A DNA stretch of 64,000 nt from Gordonia malaquae NBRC 108250 (GTDB taxonomy: Bacteria; Actinomycetota; Actinomycetes; Mycobacteriales; Mycobacteriaceae). The notes beneath the pieces were generated by a model. It saw only the letters and a program-made list of their open reading frames with translations, made no database searches and had not been told where the DNA came from. A program made the translations under genes and the position numbers. This document shows positions 25,987-37,979 of this stretch, one piece after another. Each line of letters starts with the position of its first letter. Position 1 is the stretch's first letter. The DNA is taken from positions 1 through 64,000 of the forward strand of contig NZ_BAOP01000021.1 in the NCBI RefSeq assembly GCF_000344135.1, given 5' to 3'.

Positions 25987-26802
25987 CTACGAACCCTGGG
26001 CTCGTGCGCTGGCGTACAGGCAGATCGCGCTTGCGGCAGCGAGGTTCAAACTCTCCGCACGACCGCGAATCGGAATGGACAGACGGTGATCGGCGCCCGC
26101 GAGGAGTTCTGCAGGAAGTCCGTGCGCTTCGTTGCCGAACAACCAGGCGTGTGGTCCGGCGAGGACGGACGCAGCATCGTCCAACGACAACTCGCCGTCC
26201 ATCGTGGTGGCGAGAGTGACGATCCCGCGTCGACGGACGGCTTCGAGAGCACGCTGCACGTTCACCTCGCGGACCACCGGGATATGGAAGATGCTGCCCG
26301 CTGAAGCACGAACCGCCTTGGCATTGTGCGGGTCGACGGTGTCGCCGAGCAGCAGCACGGCGTCGGCGCCCATCGCGTCAGCGCACCGAGTGAGCGTGCC
26401 GACGTTGCCGGGCTCGCGCGGCTCAACGGCCACGACAAGCAGGGTCGGGTCGCCGGCGAGCACGTCGTCGAGGTCGGTCGTGACGAGTGTGCACTCGGCG
26501 AACACACCGGGCGCGGTCGTCGTCTCGGACAGCCTGTCGGCGGCCTTGTCCGACAACCAGTACAACGGAATGTCCGCTTCGAGCACTCGGTCGACAAGCC
26601 CGACGTGCTTGTGGGAGTCGGAGTCGCGTACCAGAACAGACAGGACCCGGCCCGTCGACAAGGCGGCGTCGACCGAGTTGAATCCTTCGACGAGGAATCT
26701 CCCCTCGGCTTTGCGCGCCGAGGCCCGTCGATACTTGACCAAAGAGACGACCCGCGACGAACGTTCGGAGAGAACGTCCATCGCGGGTCGATACGAGTTC
26801 AT
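25987..26802 (-). CDS. SpoU-family (TrmH-like) rRNA 2'-O-methyltransferase
   Basis: 271 aa. The N-terminal substrate-binding domain includes RRASARKAEGRFLVEGFNSV; the SPOUT domain has the three SpoU motifs: EPREPGNVGTLTRCADAMGADAVLLLG (motif 1), WLFGNEAHGLP (motif 2) and IPIRGRAESLNLAAASAICLY (motif 3). AdoMet-dependent methylation of a ribose in rRNA (or tRNA) is expected. It matches the tsnR gene (Rv1644) that follows rplT in mycobacteria. Start at ATG 26802; ATG 26781 is a possible alternative. Confidence 0.93.
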   Translation of the reverse strand: MNSYRPAMDVLSERSSRVVSLVKYRRASARKAEGRFLVEGFNSVDAALSTGRVLSVLVRDSDSHKHVGLVDRVLEADIPLYWLSDKAADRLSETTTAPGVFAECTLVTTDLDDVLAGDPTLLVVAVEPREPGNVGTLTRCADAMGADAVLLLGDTVDPHNAKAVRASAGSIFHIPVVREVNVQRALEAVRRRGIVTLATTMDGELSLDDAASVLAGPHAWLFGNEAHGLPAELLAGADHRLSIPIRGRAESLNLAAASAICLYASARAQGS

Positions 26803-26823
26803 ATCTCGCGTCTGCTCAGATGA

Positions 26824-27204
26824 TCAGGCAACCGGAGCGTTGACGTCGGCAGGCAGTGCTGCGCGAGCAATCTCGACGAGGCCGGTGAAGGCTGCCGGGT
26901 CGGTGACGGCGATATCGGCGAGCACCTTGCGGTCCACCTCGACCTCAGCCAGCTTGAGGCCCTGGATGAAGCGGTTGTAGGTGATGTCGTTGGCGCGGGC
27001 AGCCGCGTTGATGCGGGTGATCCACAGCTTGCGGAAGTCGCCCTTGCGAGCCTTGCGGTCGCGGTAGGCGTAGGTCAGCGAGTGGAGCTGCTGCTCCTTG
27101 GCCTTGCGGTAGAGGCGCGACCGCTGTCCGCGGTAGCCCTTCGATGCCTCCAGAACGGAGCGGCGCTTCTTCTGGGCGTTGACGGCCCTTTTCACACGTG
27201 CCAT
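26824..27204 (-). CDS. rplT: 50S ribosomal protein L20
   Basis: 126-aa r-protein that binds 23S rRNA early in 50S assembly. Starts [20 protein letters not shown] and has the conserved [16 protein letters not shown] and [18 protein letters not shown] segments. Third gene of infC-rpmI-rplT, 40 bp after rpmI; in many bacteria L20 feeds back on this operon. Confidence 0.98.
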   Translation of the reverse strand: MARVKRAVNAQKKRRSVLEASKGYRGQRSRLYRKAKEQQLHSLTYAYRDRKARKGDFRKLWITRINAAARANDITYNRFIQGLKLAEVEVDRKVLADIAVTDPAAFTGLVEIARAALPADVNAPVA

Positions 27205-27244
27205 TAGTCAGTAATCCTTTTACGTCTTAGTCGTCAGGGGAAGA

Positions 27245-27439
27245 TCAGCGGTTGAGCAGTCGCTTGATGCGCGGGGCGTCGTTCTCGCTGACGACCTCGG
27301 TACCGCTCATACGACGGGTGACACGCGACGACTTGTGCTCCAGAAGGTGGCGCTTGCCTGCCTTCTCGCGGACGATCTTGCCGCTGCCGGTCACCTTGAA
27401 ACGCTTCGCGGTGCCCTTGTGGGTCTTGCTCTTCGGCAT
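27245..27439 (-). CDS. rpmI: 50S ribosomal protein L35
   Basis: 64 aa from ATG 27439 ([20 protein letters not shown]), the exact family N-terminus and length; an ATG at 27502 would add 21 foreign residues. Basic body [17 protein letters not shown] is typical. Lies between infC and rplT. Confidence 0.97.
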   Translation of the reverse strand: MPKSKTHKGTAKRFKVTGSGKIVREKAGKRHLLEHKSSRVTRRMSGTEVVSENDAPRIKRLLNR

Positions 27440-27469
27440 GGTTTTCCTTAATTCGGGCGAACTCCACCG

Positions 27470-27487
27470 GCACCGCCCTCGCGGTGC
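27470..27487 (-). other. small hairpin between infC and rpmI
   Basis: GCACCGC (27470-27476) and GCGGTGC (27481-27487) form a perfect 7-bp stem with a 4-base loop in the 86-bp infC-rpmI gap. It may be a partial terminator or an RNA element tuning L35/L20 against IF3; no U-tract follows. Confidence 0.35.
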
Positions 27488-27525
27488 TCGTGTGGAATCC
27501 ACTGGTGCGGATGTGGTGCTGCGGC

Positions 27526-28074
27526 CTATTCGGCGGTCTGCTGGGCCTTGACCCGGGTCTTCGCGCCCTTGTGCGGGGCGAGGACCATCGTCATGTTGCG
27601 GCCGTCCTGCTTCGCCGAGGTCTCGACGAAGCCGTACTCGGCGACGTCGTTGCCCAGGCGCTGCAGCAGTCGGAAGCCCAGTTCGGGGCGGGACTGCTCG
27701 CGGCCGCGGAACATGATGGTGACCTTCACCTTGGAACCCGCCTCGAGGAACCGGACGACGTGACCCTTCTTGGTCTCGTAGTCGTGGTCGTCGATCTTCG
27801 GGCGGAGCTTCTGCTCCTTGATGACGGTCATCTGCTGATTACGGCGCGATTCGCGCTGCTTCTGCGCTGCCTCGTACTTAAACTTGCCGTAGTCCATGAT
27901 CTTGCACACGGGCGGGCGAGCGTCAGGCGCCACCTCGACCAGGTCCAGGTCGGCTTCGTAAGCCAGGCGGAGCGCATCTTCAACACGCACGATGCCCACC
28001 TGCTCTCCCCCGGGACCGACAAGACGGACCTCGGGAACGCGGATGCGCTCGTTGATGCGGGTTTCAGTGCTGAT
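27526..28074 (-). CDS. infC: translation initiation factor IF-3
   Basis: Binds the 30S subunit and proofreads the initiation codon. The conserved coding frame begins [20 protein letters not shown], i.e. upstream of the first ATG/GTG options, and no normal start codon lies before it. The codon in place is ATC (28074), 4 bases after the strong SD GAGGAGG. IF3 genes elsewhere use AUU or AUC so that IF3 represses itself; this is the same arrangement. 182 aa from ATC; a GTG start at 27999 would remove the N-domain's first 25 residues. C-domain [18 protein letters not shown] and [14 protein letters not shown] are intact. Confidence 0.93.
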   Translation of the reverse strand: MSTETRINERIRVPEVRLVGPGGEQVGIVRVEDALRLAYEADLDLVEVAPDARPPVCKIMDYGKFKYEAAQKQRESRRNQQMTVIKEQKLRPKIDDHDYETKKGHVVRFLEAGSKVKVTIMFRGREQSRPELGFRLLQRLGNDVAEYGFVETSAKQDGRNMTMVLAPHKGAKTRVKAQQTAE

Positions 28075-28333
28075 GTGGCCTCCTCGATAAATGTGTACTC
28101 ACGTGGCCGGCCAGAAAATACTGGCAGCAGGAGACATCGAGACCGAAAAACACTCGCCACGCGCGGAGCCAACCGAGACGAAGTATCATCTCGCTGCTCC
28201 GTCGTCTCGCGACGGTGTGACCGGAACCGGACAACTCCTCACCCGAAGGCGCGTGTCGTACGGTGGGACCTCGAACATCCTCTTGCTACCCCGGGGTTAG
28301 CCGGAGCGGTCATGCTGTGAAAGTCTAACAGGC

Positions 28334-28735
28334 GTGAGCGCTAACTCCTATTCGACCGGCCAGCCCTCCTCTGACGACGCGCATACGCACGTCGCTCCAG
28401 GAGGAGCCGAAGACGTCAACGTCCGCGAGCTCGCGACCATTCCCGCGGTCGAGGTGACGACCCGTGCAGCGATCATGCTGATGAGCGCTGCGGCCGAGAA
28501 GATCGGCCCGGACGCGGGTGGCGAGGAGGAGCACAAGGACCTCCCGGAAGCACGTGCCCTGATCACCGCACTCGCAGGCCTCGTGACGGCGGCATCGATG
28601 GATCTCGGTCTCCATCGCAAGCCGATCCAGGACGGACTCAAGGCCCTGCAGCTCGCGTTCCGCGAGGCGTCGTCGTACCCCGACGCTCCCGGCGAGGGTC
28701 CCGGCGAGAAGTACACCGGCCCGGTCAAAGGCTGA
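28334..28735 (+). CDS. DUF1844 family protein
   Basis: 133-aa cytoplasmic-looking protein. The core IPAVEVTTRAAIMLMSAAAEKIG and RALITALAGLVTAASMDLG match the DUF1844 family found next to infC in mycobacteria and relatives; ends with a Gly/Pro-rich tail. GTG start, divergent from infC across a 259-bp gap that must hold both promoters. No function is known for the family. Confidence 0.8.
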   Translation: MSANSYSTGQPSSDDAHTHVAPGGAEDVNVRELATIPAVEVTTRAAIMLMSAAAEKIGPDAGGEEEHKDLPEARALITALAGLVTAASMDLGLHRKPIQDGLKALQLAFREASSYPDAPGEGPGEKYTGPVKG

Positions 28736-28777
28736 GCGTTCGGATCGGCGGCGCGGCGGTCGGACTACGCTGGTCCC

Positions 28778-29083
28778 ATGACCACAGGTGACGACGATCT
28801 GGAACCGATCGACGCGGAGATCGTCGAACCGGTCGGCTCGCCCGACTTCACTCCGACGGTTACCGCACCGTCGTTCTCCGACGTCACCGGCTACACCGAG
28901 GCGGGTGTTCCGACGTTCGACCATGTCCGAGACAAGATCGAGAAGCGGACCACCACGGCGATCGGCAGCCAGGAGCTCTCCGAGATGAGTCGCGAAGCGG
29001 CCGAGCTCGATGAGGCGATGGCCAAGCGTGACGAAGCTGCGAAGAAGAAGCTCGACGAGATGCGGAAGTCTCTCGGCTTGTGA
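28778..29083 (+). CDS. small acidic/coiled-coil protein, unknown
   Basis: 101 aa. The first half is acidic and proline/threonine-bearing (DDDLEPIDAEIVEPVG); the second half is a charged helix rich in Glu, Lys and Ala (ELDEAMAKRDEAAKKKLDEM) likely to form a coiled coil. No signal peptide or membrane segment. Same direction as the DUF1844 gene, 42 bp after it. I do not recognise a characterised family. Coding character is supported by codon-position GC bias and the clear stop/start spacing. Confidence 0.65.
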   Translation: MTTGDDDLEPIDAEIVEPVGSPDFTPTVTAPSFSDVTGYTEAGVPTFDHVRDKIEKRTTTAIGSQELSEMSREAAELDEAMAKRDEAAKKKLDEMRKSLGL

Positions 29084-29097
29084 CCAGCGGGTCGTGA

Positions 29098-30045
29098 TCA
29101 ACCGCCGGTGATCGGTGCGACGGGCACGCACGGCACCGGACGGGGATGCGCCGGGTCGAGTGCGTTCAGCACGATGGCTGCACTCCGCCGGTTCGAAGTA
29201 ATCGACATGTGGTCCGACCTGTCTTTTGCACATCCGTCCTGGACGACGATGTTCGTGACGTGTGTACCGGCTGGTCCGGGGAGCAGTCCGGCGGTGTACG
29301 GCGTCACCATCTCGTCGTCGCGGGTCACGATGTTGGTGTAGCGAACCCCCGGGAGATAGGGCGTCGGCAGTCGGACGGCACGGTTGAAGTTCAGGTCCGC
29401 AGGCGGCGGCGTGCACTCCGAGCATGCCGGTCTCGTCTGCTCCGGAATGCCGAGGCGTGCGCGGAAGTCGGCGATCATCTCCCCTCGAGCGTCGTCTTCA
29501 TCGGGTCCCTGTCGCCAGTAGGGCGCGAGGGAGACGTAGTGGGCGACCCGCCCTCGCCCACCGAGGTACTTCATCCAATAGACGCCCATCTCGGTGCCGA
29601 GCGAGTGTCCGACGATGTCGAGTTGCGTCGCACCGGTCCTGGTCAGGACCTCATCGGCGAACATTTTCACATCCCATGCACTGTCCGGCTTCGGGCCGAG
29701 GCCACCGAGTGCCGACGCAGGCCACGCCGTCGACAGTTTCCCGTAGGTCGGCGCGTAGACGCAGTATCCCTCACGTGTCAGGACCGCGGCGATGCTCGCC
29801 CAGTTCGTCTGACGACCTCCCCCGCTGCCATGCAGCAGCATCACCGGGCGGGGGTGACGGGGGCTCGGACGGCACGAGTAGTCGTTGGTCCCTGGAAGAC
29901 TCCCACCCGGGTTGGTCAACTCGGCCCGGATGCCGTCGAGAAAGTTGTACGCGACCGGAACCGCTTGAGCGGGGGCACCGACAAGGCCCGCAGCGAGCAG
30001 TGCCACGATGCTCGCCGCGAGCAGCTTCGAGACGCTCCTGATCAT
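29098..30045 (-). CDS. secreted lipase/esterase (alpha/beta hydrolase)
   Basis: 315 aa with a signal peptide ending near APAQA. Fold and motifs fit the bacterial class-2 secreted lipase group: oxyanion PVMLLHGSGGG, YCVYAPTYGK, nucleophile GHSLGTEMG, a late Asp in NIVTRDDEMVTPY and the catalytic His in DHMSITSN. Paired cysteines (CSEC and others) suit an exported enzyme. Likely hydrolyses acyl esters or lipids outside the cell. Convergent with the small protein gene (14-bp gap) and downstream of uvrA on the same strand with its own start. Confidence 0.88.
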   Translation of the reverse strand: MIRSVSKLLAASIVALLAAGLVGAPAQAVPVAYNFLDGIRAELTNPGGSLPGTNDYSCRPSPRHPRPVMLLHGSGGGRQTNWASIAAVLTREGYCVYAPTYGKLSTAWPASALGGLGPKPDSAWDVKMFADEVLTRTGATQLDIVGHSLGTEMGVYWMKYLGGRGRVAHYVSLAPYWRQGPDEDDARGEMIADFRARLGIPEQTRPACSECTPPPADLNFNRAVRLPTPYLPGVRYTNIVTRDDEMVTPYTAGLLPGPAGTHVTNIVVQDGCAKDRSDHMSITSNRRSAAIVLNALDPAHPRPVPCVPVAPITGG

Positions 30046-30085
30046 GCAGCCAGGCTAGCCCCGGTCCGCAGGATCTGAGGTCCGA

Positions 30086-32959
<2,874 letters not shown>

Positions 32960-33076
32960 TAGTTTTCCTCACATTGCACGACTATCTTCCCCGGTCGACC
33001 ACAGTACGCGGACCCTCTGACAATTCCGGTCGAGCGCGCATCGGACTGTGTCTGAGGCGACAGCTACGGTGGAGCC

Positions 33077-33769
33077 ATGACGCAGCAGATCACAGTCTCC
33101 GACGACTACACCGGCGCCGTCTCGTCCGACGGCGAGCAGCAGAATCTCGCACAACGCCGGACACTCGACAACGCGACGATCGTCAAGGTGTCGGTCGGTC
33201 CGATGGACAACAACTCCTACCTCGTCACCGACACCGCCACCGGCGAGGCTCTGCTCATCGATGCCGCAAACGACGCGGGTGTGCTGCTGACGCTCACCGA
33301 CCAGGAGGCGGGCACCGTGCGTCAGATCGTCACCACGCACGGGCACTTCGACCACTGGCAGGCTCTCATCGAGGTGCGCGACGGGCTCGACGTCCCGCAC
33401 GCGATCGGCCATGACGACGCTGGTGATCTGCCCATCACCCCTGATCGTCGTCTCTCCGACGGAGACACGATCGACGTCGGCGAGCTGACGTTGGAGGTGA
33501 TCGGCATCCGCGGCCACACCCCGGGCTCGGTCACGCTGGTGCTCACCGAGAAGTCCGGTCGTGCGCACCTGTTCACCGGCGATTCCTTGTTTCCCGGCGG
33601 TGTCGGCAAGACGTGGCAGCCGGGCGATTTCGAGGTGCTCCTCGGCGACGTCGAGACCAAGCTCTTCGGCCGATTCGACGACGCCGACGTTTATCCGGGC
33701 CACGGCAAGGACACCACTCTCGCCGCCGAGCGTCCTTCCATTCCGGAATGGCGCGAGCGCGGCTGGTAG
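33077..33769 (+). CDS. metallo-beta-lactamase-fold hydrolase
   Basis: 230 aa. Zinc motifs in order: TTHGHFDHW (HxHxDH), His in GIRGHTPGS, Asp in FTGDSLFPGG and the final His in YPGHGKDTT, the arrangement of glyoxalase II-like thioesterases. Probably hydrolyses a thioester or similar small metabolite. Homologous in position to Rv1637c next to uvrA. Confidence 0.9.
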   Translation: MTQQITVSDDYTGAVSSDGEQQNLAQRRTLDNATIVKVSVGPMDNNSYLVTDTATGEALLIDAANDAGVLLTLTDQEAGTVRQIVTTHGHFDHWQALIEVRDGLDVPHAIGHDDAGDLPITPDRRLSDGDTIDVGELTLEVIGIRGHTPGSVTLVLTEKSGRAHLFTGDSLFPGGVGKTWQPGDFEVLLGDVETKLFGRFDDADVYPGHGKDTTLAAERPSIPEWRERGW

Positions 33770-33898
33770 GAGCGATCGGCCGCCGTGGGTCACGTTTACC
33801 GCGGCGGCGAAATGGGTACCGTCGAGAGGGACGGCGTCTTCGATCCAGAACCGACGCGCGCCGTTCCACACCGCTCGACGAGACGAAAGGCATACGCC

Positions 33899-34630
33899 AT
33901 GATCCTTCGACGAATCGCACGTCCGCTGCTCGGAACGGCTTTCATCGCGTCCGGAATCGACGCCGTCACAGCCCCTGGCGGTCCAGCGCGAACAGCTGAA
34001 CCACTTCTGGAGAACGTCCCCGCCGACACCGAGACCGTCATTCGCGTGGCAGGCGCCGTGCAGGTCGGCGCCGGACTCGCGCTGGCTTTCGGCAAGGCGC
34101 CGCGTATCGCGTCCACCGTGCTCGCCGGGACCCTTGTCCCGACCACCGTCTTCGCCAGCGATTTCTGGAACGAGAACGACCCGGCGGTCCGGAGCGCCAA
34201 GCAGTCGGCGTTCGTGAAGAACCTCGGTCTTCTCGGTGGCGTGCTGATCGCGTCCGCGGACACCGAGGGACGCCCTTCGTTGGGTTGGCGCGGACGGCGC
34301 CGGTTGGTCGACGCTCGCGAGTCGATCGTCGAGGCCCTGCCCGGAGAGTCGGGGCAGGACACGTTCACGGCATCGGTGAACAAGGCGGAGCACTGGGCGC
34401 ATCAGGCCGCCGATCGTGTGCCGACCGACAAGATCGCGGCGAACGCGTCAACGCTGGCCGCCTCGGCCAAGTCCCGCGCCGAGGAGTTGGCGCACACCGT
34501 CGCGGACCGAGCGCCCGAGGTGTTGGACGCGACCCGCCATCGCGCAGAGCAGTGGGCCGGCGAAGTCGCCCAGCATGCACCCGAGGCCGCGGACACCGCG
34601 CGCCGATGGCGACGATCGCTCGCACGCTGA
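33899..34630 (+). CDS. DoxX family membrane protein with helical tail
   Basis: 243 aa from ATG 33899 (MILRRIARPLLGTAFIASGIDAV), with GAAAGG about 9 bases upstream; an ATG at 33785 would add 38 non-family residues. Residues 1-135 show DoxX-type helices (LLGTAFIASGIDAV, VIRVAGAVQVGAGLALAFG, NLGLLGGVLIASADTEG). The last ~100 residues are repeated amphipathic helices (HWAHQAADRVPTDKIA, EELAHTVADRAPEVLD, EQWAGEVAQHAPEAAD) resembling apolipoprotein-like or membrane-surface helices. DoxX proteins are linked to redox/oxidative-stress complexes; the role here is unknown. Confidence 0.8.
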   Translation: MILRRIARPLLGTAFIASGIDAVTAPGGPARTAEPLLENVPADTETVIRVAGAVQVGAGLALAFGKAPRIASTVLAGTLVPTTVFASDFWNENDPAVRSAKQSAFVKNLGLLGGVLIASADTEGRPSLGWRGRRRLVDARESIVEALPGESGQDTFTASVNKAEHWAHQAADRVPTDKIAANASTLAASAKSRAEELAHTVADRAPEVLDATRHRAEQWAGEVAQHAPEAADTARRWRRSLAR

Positions 34631-34682
34631 CCGCGTGAGCCGGTGGCCACGCCGGTGACGGGCACCACGTTCTGAGCCCGCC

Positions 34683-34707
34683 ACCGGCGGCGATCCGCCG
34701 GTAATAT
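34683..34707 (+). promoter_or_regulatory. helR promoter with overlapping inverted repeat
   Basis: ACCGGCGG (34683-34690) and CCGCCGGT (34695-34702) are a perfect 8-bp inverted repeat with loop CGAT. Its last base begins a TAATAT hexamer (34702-34707), a good -10, placed 9 bp before the GTG start at 34717. Transcription would begin at or next to the start codon (leaderless mRNA). The repeat occupies the promoter spacer and could be an operator, or the end of the DoxX transcript. Confidence 0.55.
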
Positions 34708-34716
34708 GGAACGACT

Positions 34717-37044
34717 GTGACAGCCGAAACGCCTGATCCCCGCCTGCCAGACGAGCAGATTCACCTCGACGCGGTCTACGCGCGCCTCGACCGCATGCGC
34801 GCGACCACCCGCCGTCGCCTGAGCGAGACGCTGCGTGAATCCGCGGGGACACCGCAGGCCTTGTCCGAGCGCGAATCGTACGAGCGCATGTACACGGACG
34901 AACTCACCAAGATCGACGCAGCCGAGCACAATCTGTACTTCGGGCGACTCGACATGATCGACGACACCGAGGAGGTCCGGCGCATCGGACGCATCGGCAT
35001 CCTCGACGACGACGACCGAGACACCACCCTGCTGCTCGACTGGCGTGCGCCCCTGTCGCGTCCGTTCTACCTCGCAACACCGGCGACTCCCGAGGACGTG
35101 GAACGTCGACGCCACATCCGGACGCGATCCCGCGCGGTCCGCAGCGTGTCCGACGAGAATCTGATCTCCGGCGAGATCGTCGACTCCGATTCCTCGCATG
35201 ACGTCTCCGGTGCGAACGTCGTCAACGAGTCGGCGCTGGTCGACGCTCTGAACGCCGCGCGGACCGGCGAGATGACCGACATCGTCGAGACGATTCAACG
35301 TGAGCAGGACGAGATCATCCGCTCCACGCATCGCGGCGTCGTGGTGGTGCAGGGCGGTCCCGGCACCGGCAAGACCGCCGTCGCACTGCACCGTGCGGCC
35401 TATCTCCTGTACACCCACCGTGATCTGCTGTCGCGGAGTGGTGTCCTGATCCTCGGTCCGAACGAGGACTTCCTGCAGTATATCGGCCAGGTGCTTCCGT
35501 CACTCGGTGAGACAGGAGTGCTCCTCTCGACTGTCGCCGATCTGTTCCCCGACGTCCGCGCCCGCGGTCGTGACACACGCGAGGCCGTGGCTCTCAAGGG
35601 CGACCAGCGGATGCTGAACGTGCTCCGGGCCGCGGTTCGGGCCCGCGAGTCGTTGCCCACGGCCGGACTCACCACCCGGTTCGACGGGTACGACCTGCCG
35701 ATCGACGCCGAGATCGTCAAAGCGGCTCGCGCCGATGCTCGGTCGACTCGTCGTGCGCACAACCTCGCCCAACGGACCTTCCTCCGCACCGCACTCGACC
35801 GGCTCGCCGCCGTTCACGCCCGCCGCATCGGATCGAGCCAACTCGACGGGTCGCAGCTGTTGACCGCGGGCGACCTCGACGACATCCGCGTCGAACTCGA
35901 AGCAGACCCGGACGTGACGGCGACGCTCCTCGAGTTCTGGCCGACGCTGACGCCGCAGGGTGTGCTCCGCGACCTGTACGACGACCCGTCGTTCCTCCGG
36001 AAGTCGACTCGGGGCTGGACGGACGCCGAGCGTGACGCGCTGTACCGCAAGGCCCGTCCCCTCCGCGAGGACGCGGACCTGTCCGCGTCGGACGTCCCGC
36101 TGCTCGACGAACTCGCCGAACTCATCGGATATCGGACGGACGAAGCCGATCGGGTGAACCGCGCGCGATGGCGACAGCAGTTGTCCGAGGCGCAGGACGC
36201 CCTCGACATCCTGACCGGATCAGCCCCGCAGGACCTCGAGGACGACCTCGATCCGGAGATCCTCATGGCGTACGACCTCATCGATGCCGAACAACTCGCC
36301 GAACGACAGGTTCACACCGCACGCCGGACGACCGCCGAACGCGCCTACGAGGATCGGACGTGGACGTTCGGTCACGTCATCGTCGACGAAGCGCAGGAAC
36401 TGTCGTCGATGGCGTGGCGAATGGTGATGCGACGGATACCGAATCGCTGGATGACGGTCATCGGCGACACCGCCCAGACGGGTGACGCCGCGGGCGCCAC
36501 CTCGTGGTCGGAGGTGTTCACCCCGTACGTCGCCAATCGGTGGCGACTGCACGAACTGACCGTCAACTACCGGACACCATCGGAGATCACTCGCTACGCG
36601 AACCGCGTGCTCGACTGGATCAACCCGGACCAGTCCCCACCGACATCGTTGCGCTCGAACGGGATCGAACCGGTGGCGATCGCGACCGACGACGTCGCGT
36701 CCACTGTGTCCGAGCTCGTCGTGACGTCGGACTGGGCCGGTCTCACCACAGTCATCACGTCCGACGGAACAGCCGACGCTCTGCGCGGCGCGCTCGCCGA
36801 CGTGGGCGCCGACGTCACGGTGCATCCGATCACTGCGGCCAAGGGACTCGAGTTCGACACGGTGATCCTCGTCGATCCCGCAGATCTGATCAGTGAGTCC
36901 CCCCGCGGCTACAACGACCTGTACGTGGCCCTCACGCGCGCGACCCAGCGTCTCGTCGTGGTGCACTCACGAGCGCTTCCGCCTGACCTCGCCGACATGC
37001 CCGCTCCCCCTGCGCAAGATTCGTCGCCGTCAGCGCCGAAGTGA
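34717..37044 (+). CDS. helR: HelD/HelR-type RNA polymerase-associated ATPase
   Basis: 775-aa superfamily-1 helicase-like ATPase of the actinobacterial HelD class, which pries RNA polymerase off DNA; HelR members protect RNA polymerase from rifamycins. An N-terminal coiled-coil arm (LDAVYARLDRMRATTRRRLSETL) is followed by DTTLLLDWRAPLSRPFY, Walker A QGGPGTGKTAVALHRAAYLLY (about 205), Walker B VIVDEAQELSSM (about 555), motif IV-VI sequences ELTVNYRTPSEI and TAAKGLEFDTVILVDP, and LYVALTRATQRLVVVH. Probably leaderless. Whether it is HelR rather than generic HelD is an inference. The 3' end overlaps the convergent SDR gene by 113 bp. Confidence 0.88.
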   Translation: MTAETPDPRLPDEQIHLDAVYARLDRMRATTRRRLSETLRESAGTPQALSERESYERMYTDELTKIDAAEHNLYFGRLDMIDDTEEVRRIGRIGILDDDDRDTTLLLDWRAPLSRPFYLATPATPEDVERRRHIRTRSRAVRSVSDENLISGEIVDSDSSHDVSGANVVNESALVDALNAARTGEMTDIVETIQREQDEIIRSTHRGVVVVQGGPGTGKTAVALHRAAYLLYTHRDLLSRSGVLILGPNEDFLQYIGQVLPSLGETGVLLSTVADLFPDVRARGRDTREAVALKGDQRMLNVLRAAVRARESLPTAGLTTRFDGYDLPIDAEIVKAARADARSTRRAHNLAQRTFLRTALDRLAAVHARRIGSSQLDGSQLLTAGDLDDIRVELEADPDVTATLLEFWPTLTPQGVLRDLYDDPSFLRKSTRGWTDAERDALYRKARPLREDADLSASDVPLLDELAELIGYRTDEADRVNRARWRQQLSEAQDALDILTGSAPQDLEDDLDPEILMAYDLIDAEQLAERQVHTARRTTAERAYEDRTWTFGHVIVDEAQELSSMAWRMVMRRIPNRWMTVIGDTAQTGDAAGATSWSEVFTPYVANRWRLHELTVNYRTPSEITRYANRVLDWINPDQSPPTSLRSNGIEPVAIATDDVASTVSELVVTSDWAGLTTVITSDGTADALRGALADVGADVTVHPITAAKGLEFDTVILVDPADLISESPRGYNDLYVALTRATQRLVVVHSRALPPDLADMPAPPAQDSSPSAPK

Positions 37045-37972
37045 GTTGCCAGAGCCGTTCGGCACTCGAGGAGTCGAGCGCATAGGGCCGAACGCCTCCC
37101 TCGTCCATCGTTCCGCCGTCCCGCGCCACGGACGCGATGTCACAGTCCTCGAGATAGAGCCCGCCGAGTCCGTCGAGGAGGGGCGACGTAGCCGCCCACA
37201 CGCCCGTAGCGGCCCCCTGGCTCGGCGTTTTGAAGTCGGAACCGACGACGTTGCCGTCCGTGTCGATCCACCCGAGTTCGACCTGCTCAGCAACTGACTG
37301 CCTCTGGAGACCGGTGATGATCTTGCCCGGATGCAGTGCGAACGCCCGGACACCATGGTCTGTGCCGAGCTGATCAAGCCAGACTGCGAACAGCACGTTC
37401 GCCGTCTTCGACTGCCCGTATGCGGCCCACCTGTCATATCCTGTCAGGAAATGCGGGTCGTCCCACCGGATGTCCGACGCGTGATGCCCGGCCGATGAAT
37501 ACACGACGACGCGCGCGCCGGTGCGAGCCAGCAGCGGGAACAGCCGGGCCGTCAGTGCGAAGTGCCCGAGATGGTTGACGGCCAGCTGGTAATCCCATCC
37601 CGGCCCCACTGGTCGGGGCGGCGTGGCCATCACACCTGCGGCGGCGATCAGCATGTCGACTCGGTCGGTCACGGAGTTGATCCTCTCCGCTGCGTCAGCG
37701 ATGCCACCGAGGTCAGCGAGGTCCACGCCGTCGACGAGAACAACGTCGTCGATCCCGCTCAGGGGACCTCGTGCCACCTCTTCGCTGCGAACGGGCACTA
37801 TCACCCGCGCGCCGGCGCGAGCGAGCGCCCGTGAGGTTTCGAGGCCGAGTCCTGAGGATCCGCCCGTGACCACAGCAGTCTGACCGGTGAGGTCGCGGTC
37901 TGCGAGCACGTCGGCCGCTGTCGAAGATACGGTGAATCCGGATCCGAGAGGGTGTTGGTCTGCAAGCGTCAT
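36932..37972 (-). CDS. short-chain dehydrogenase/reductase
   Basis: 346 aa from ATG 37972 (MTLADQHPLGSGFTVSSTAADVL). Classical SDR: cofactor loop TGGSSGLGLE, NAAG-equivalent IAAAGVM, VNHLGHF, Ser in VVVYSSAGHH and catalytic YGQSK. Resembles retinol-dehydrogenase-like oxidoreductases; substrate unknown. The stop lies inside helR on the other strand, so the last ~37 codons overlap convergently; homology ends around LWQLTSALTATNLA, so the extra tail may be a by-product of a lost stop. Its promoter is a MerR type (next entry). Confidence 0.88.
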   Translation of the reverse strand: MTLADQHPLGSGFTVSSTAADVLADRDLTGQTAVVTGGSSGLGLETSRALARAGARVIVPVRSEEVARGPLSGIDDVVLVDGVDLADLGGIADAAERINSVTDRVDMLIAAAGVMATPPRPVGPGWDYQLAVNHLGHFALTARLFPLLARTGARVVVYSSAGHHASDIRWDDPHFLTGYDRWAAYGQSKTANVLFAVWLDQLGTDHGVRAFALHPGKIITGLQRQSVAEQVELGWIDTDGNVVGSDFKTPSQGAATGVWAATSPLLDGLGGLYLEDCDIASVARDGGTMDEGGVRPYALDSSSAERLWQLTSALTATNLAQGERACRRGQAEALVSAPRRDAGSRA

Positions 37973-37979
37973 GGGCGTG

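Noticed and set aside
32960..33076. SOS box before uvrA (and likewise before uvrB, 41273-41394)
   Set aside because: No TCGAAC-N4-GTTCGA-like palindrome was found in either gap.
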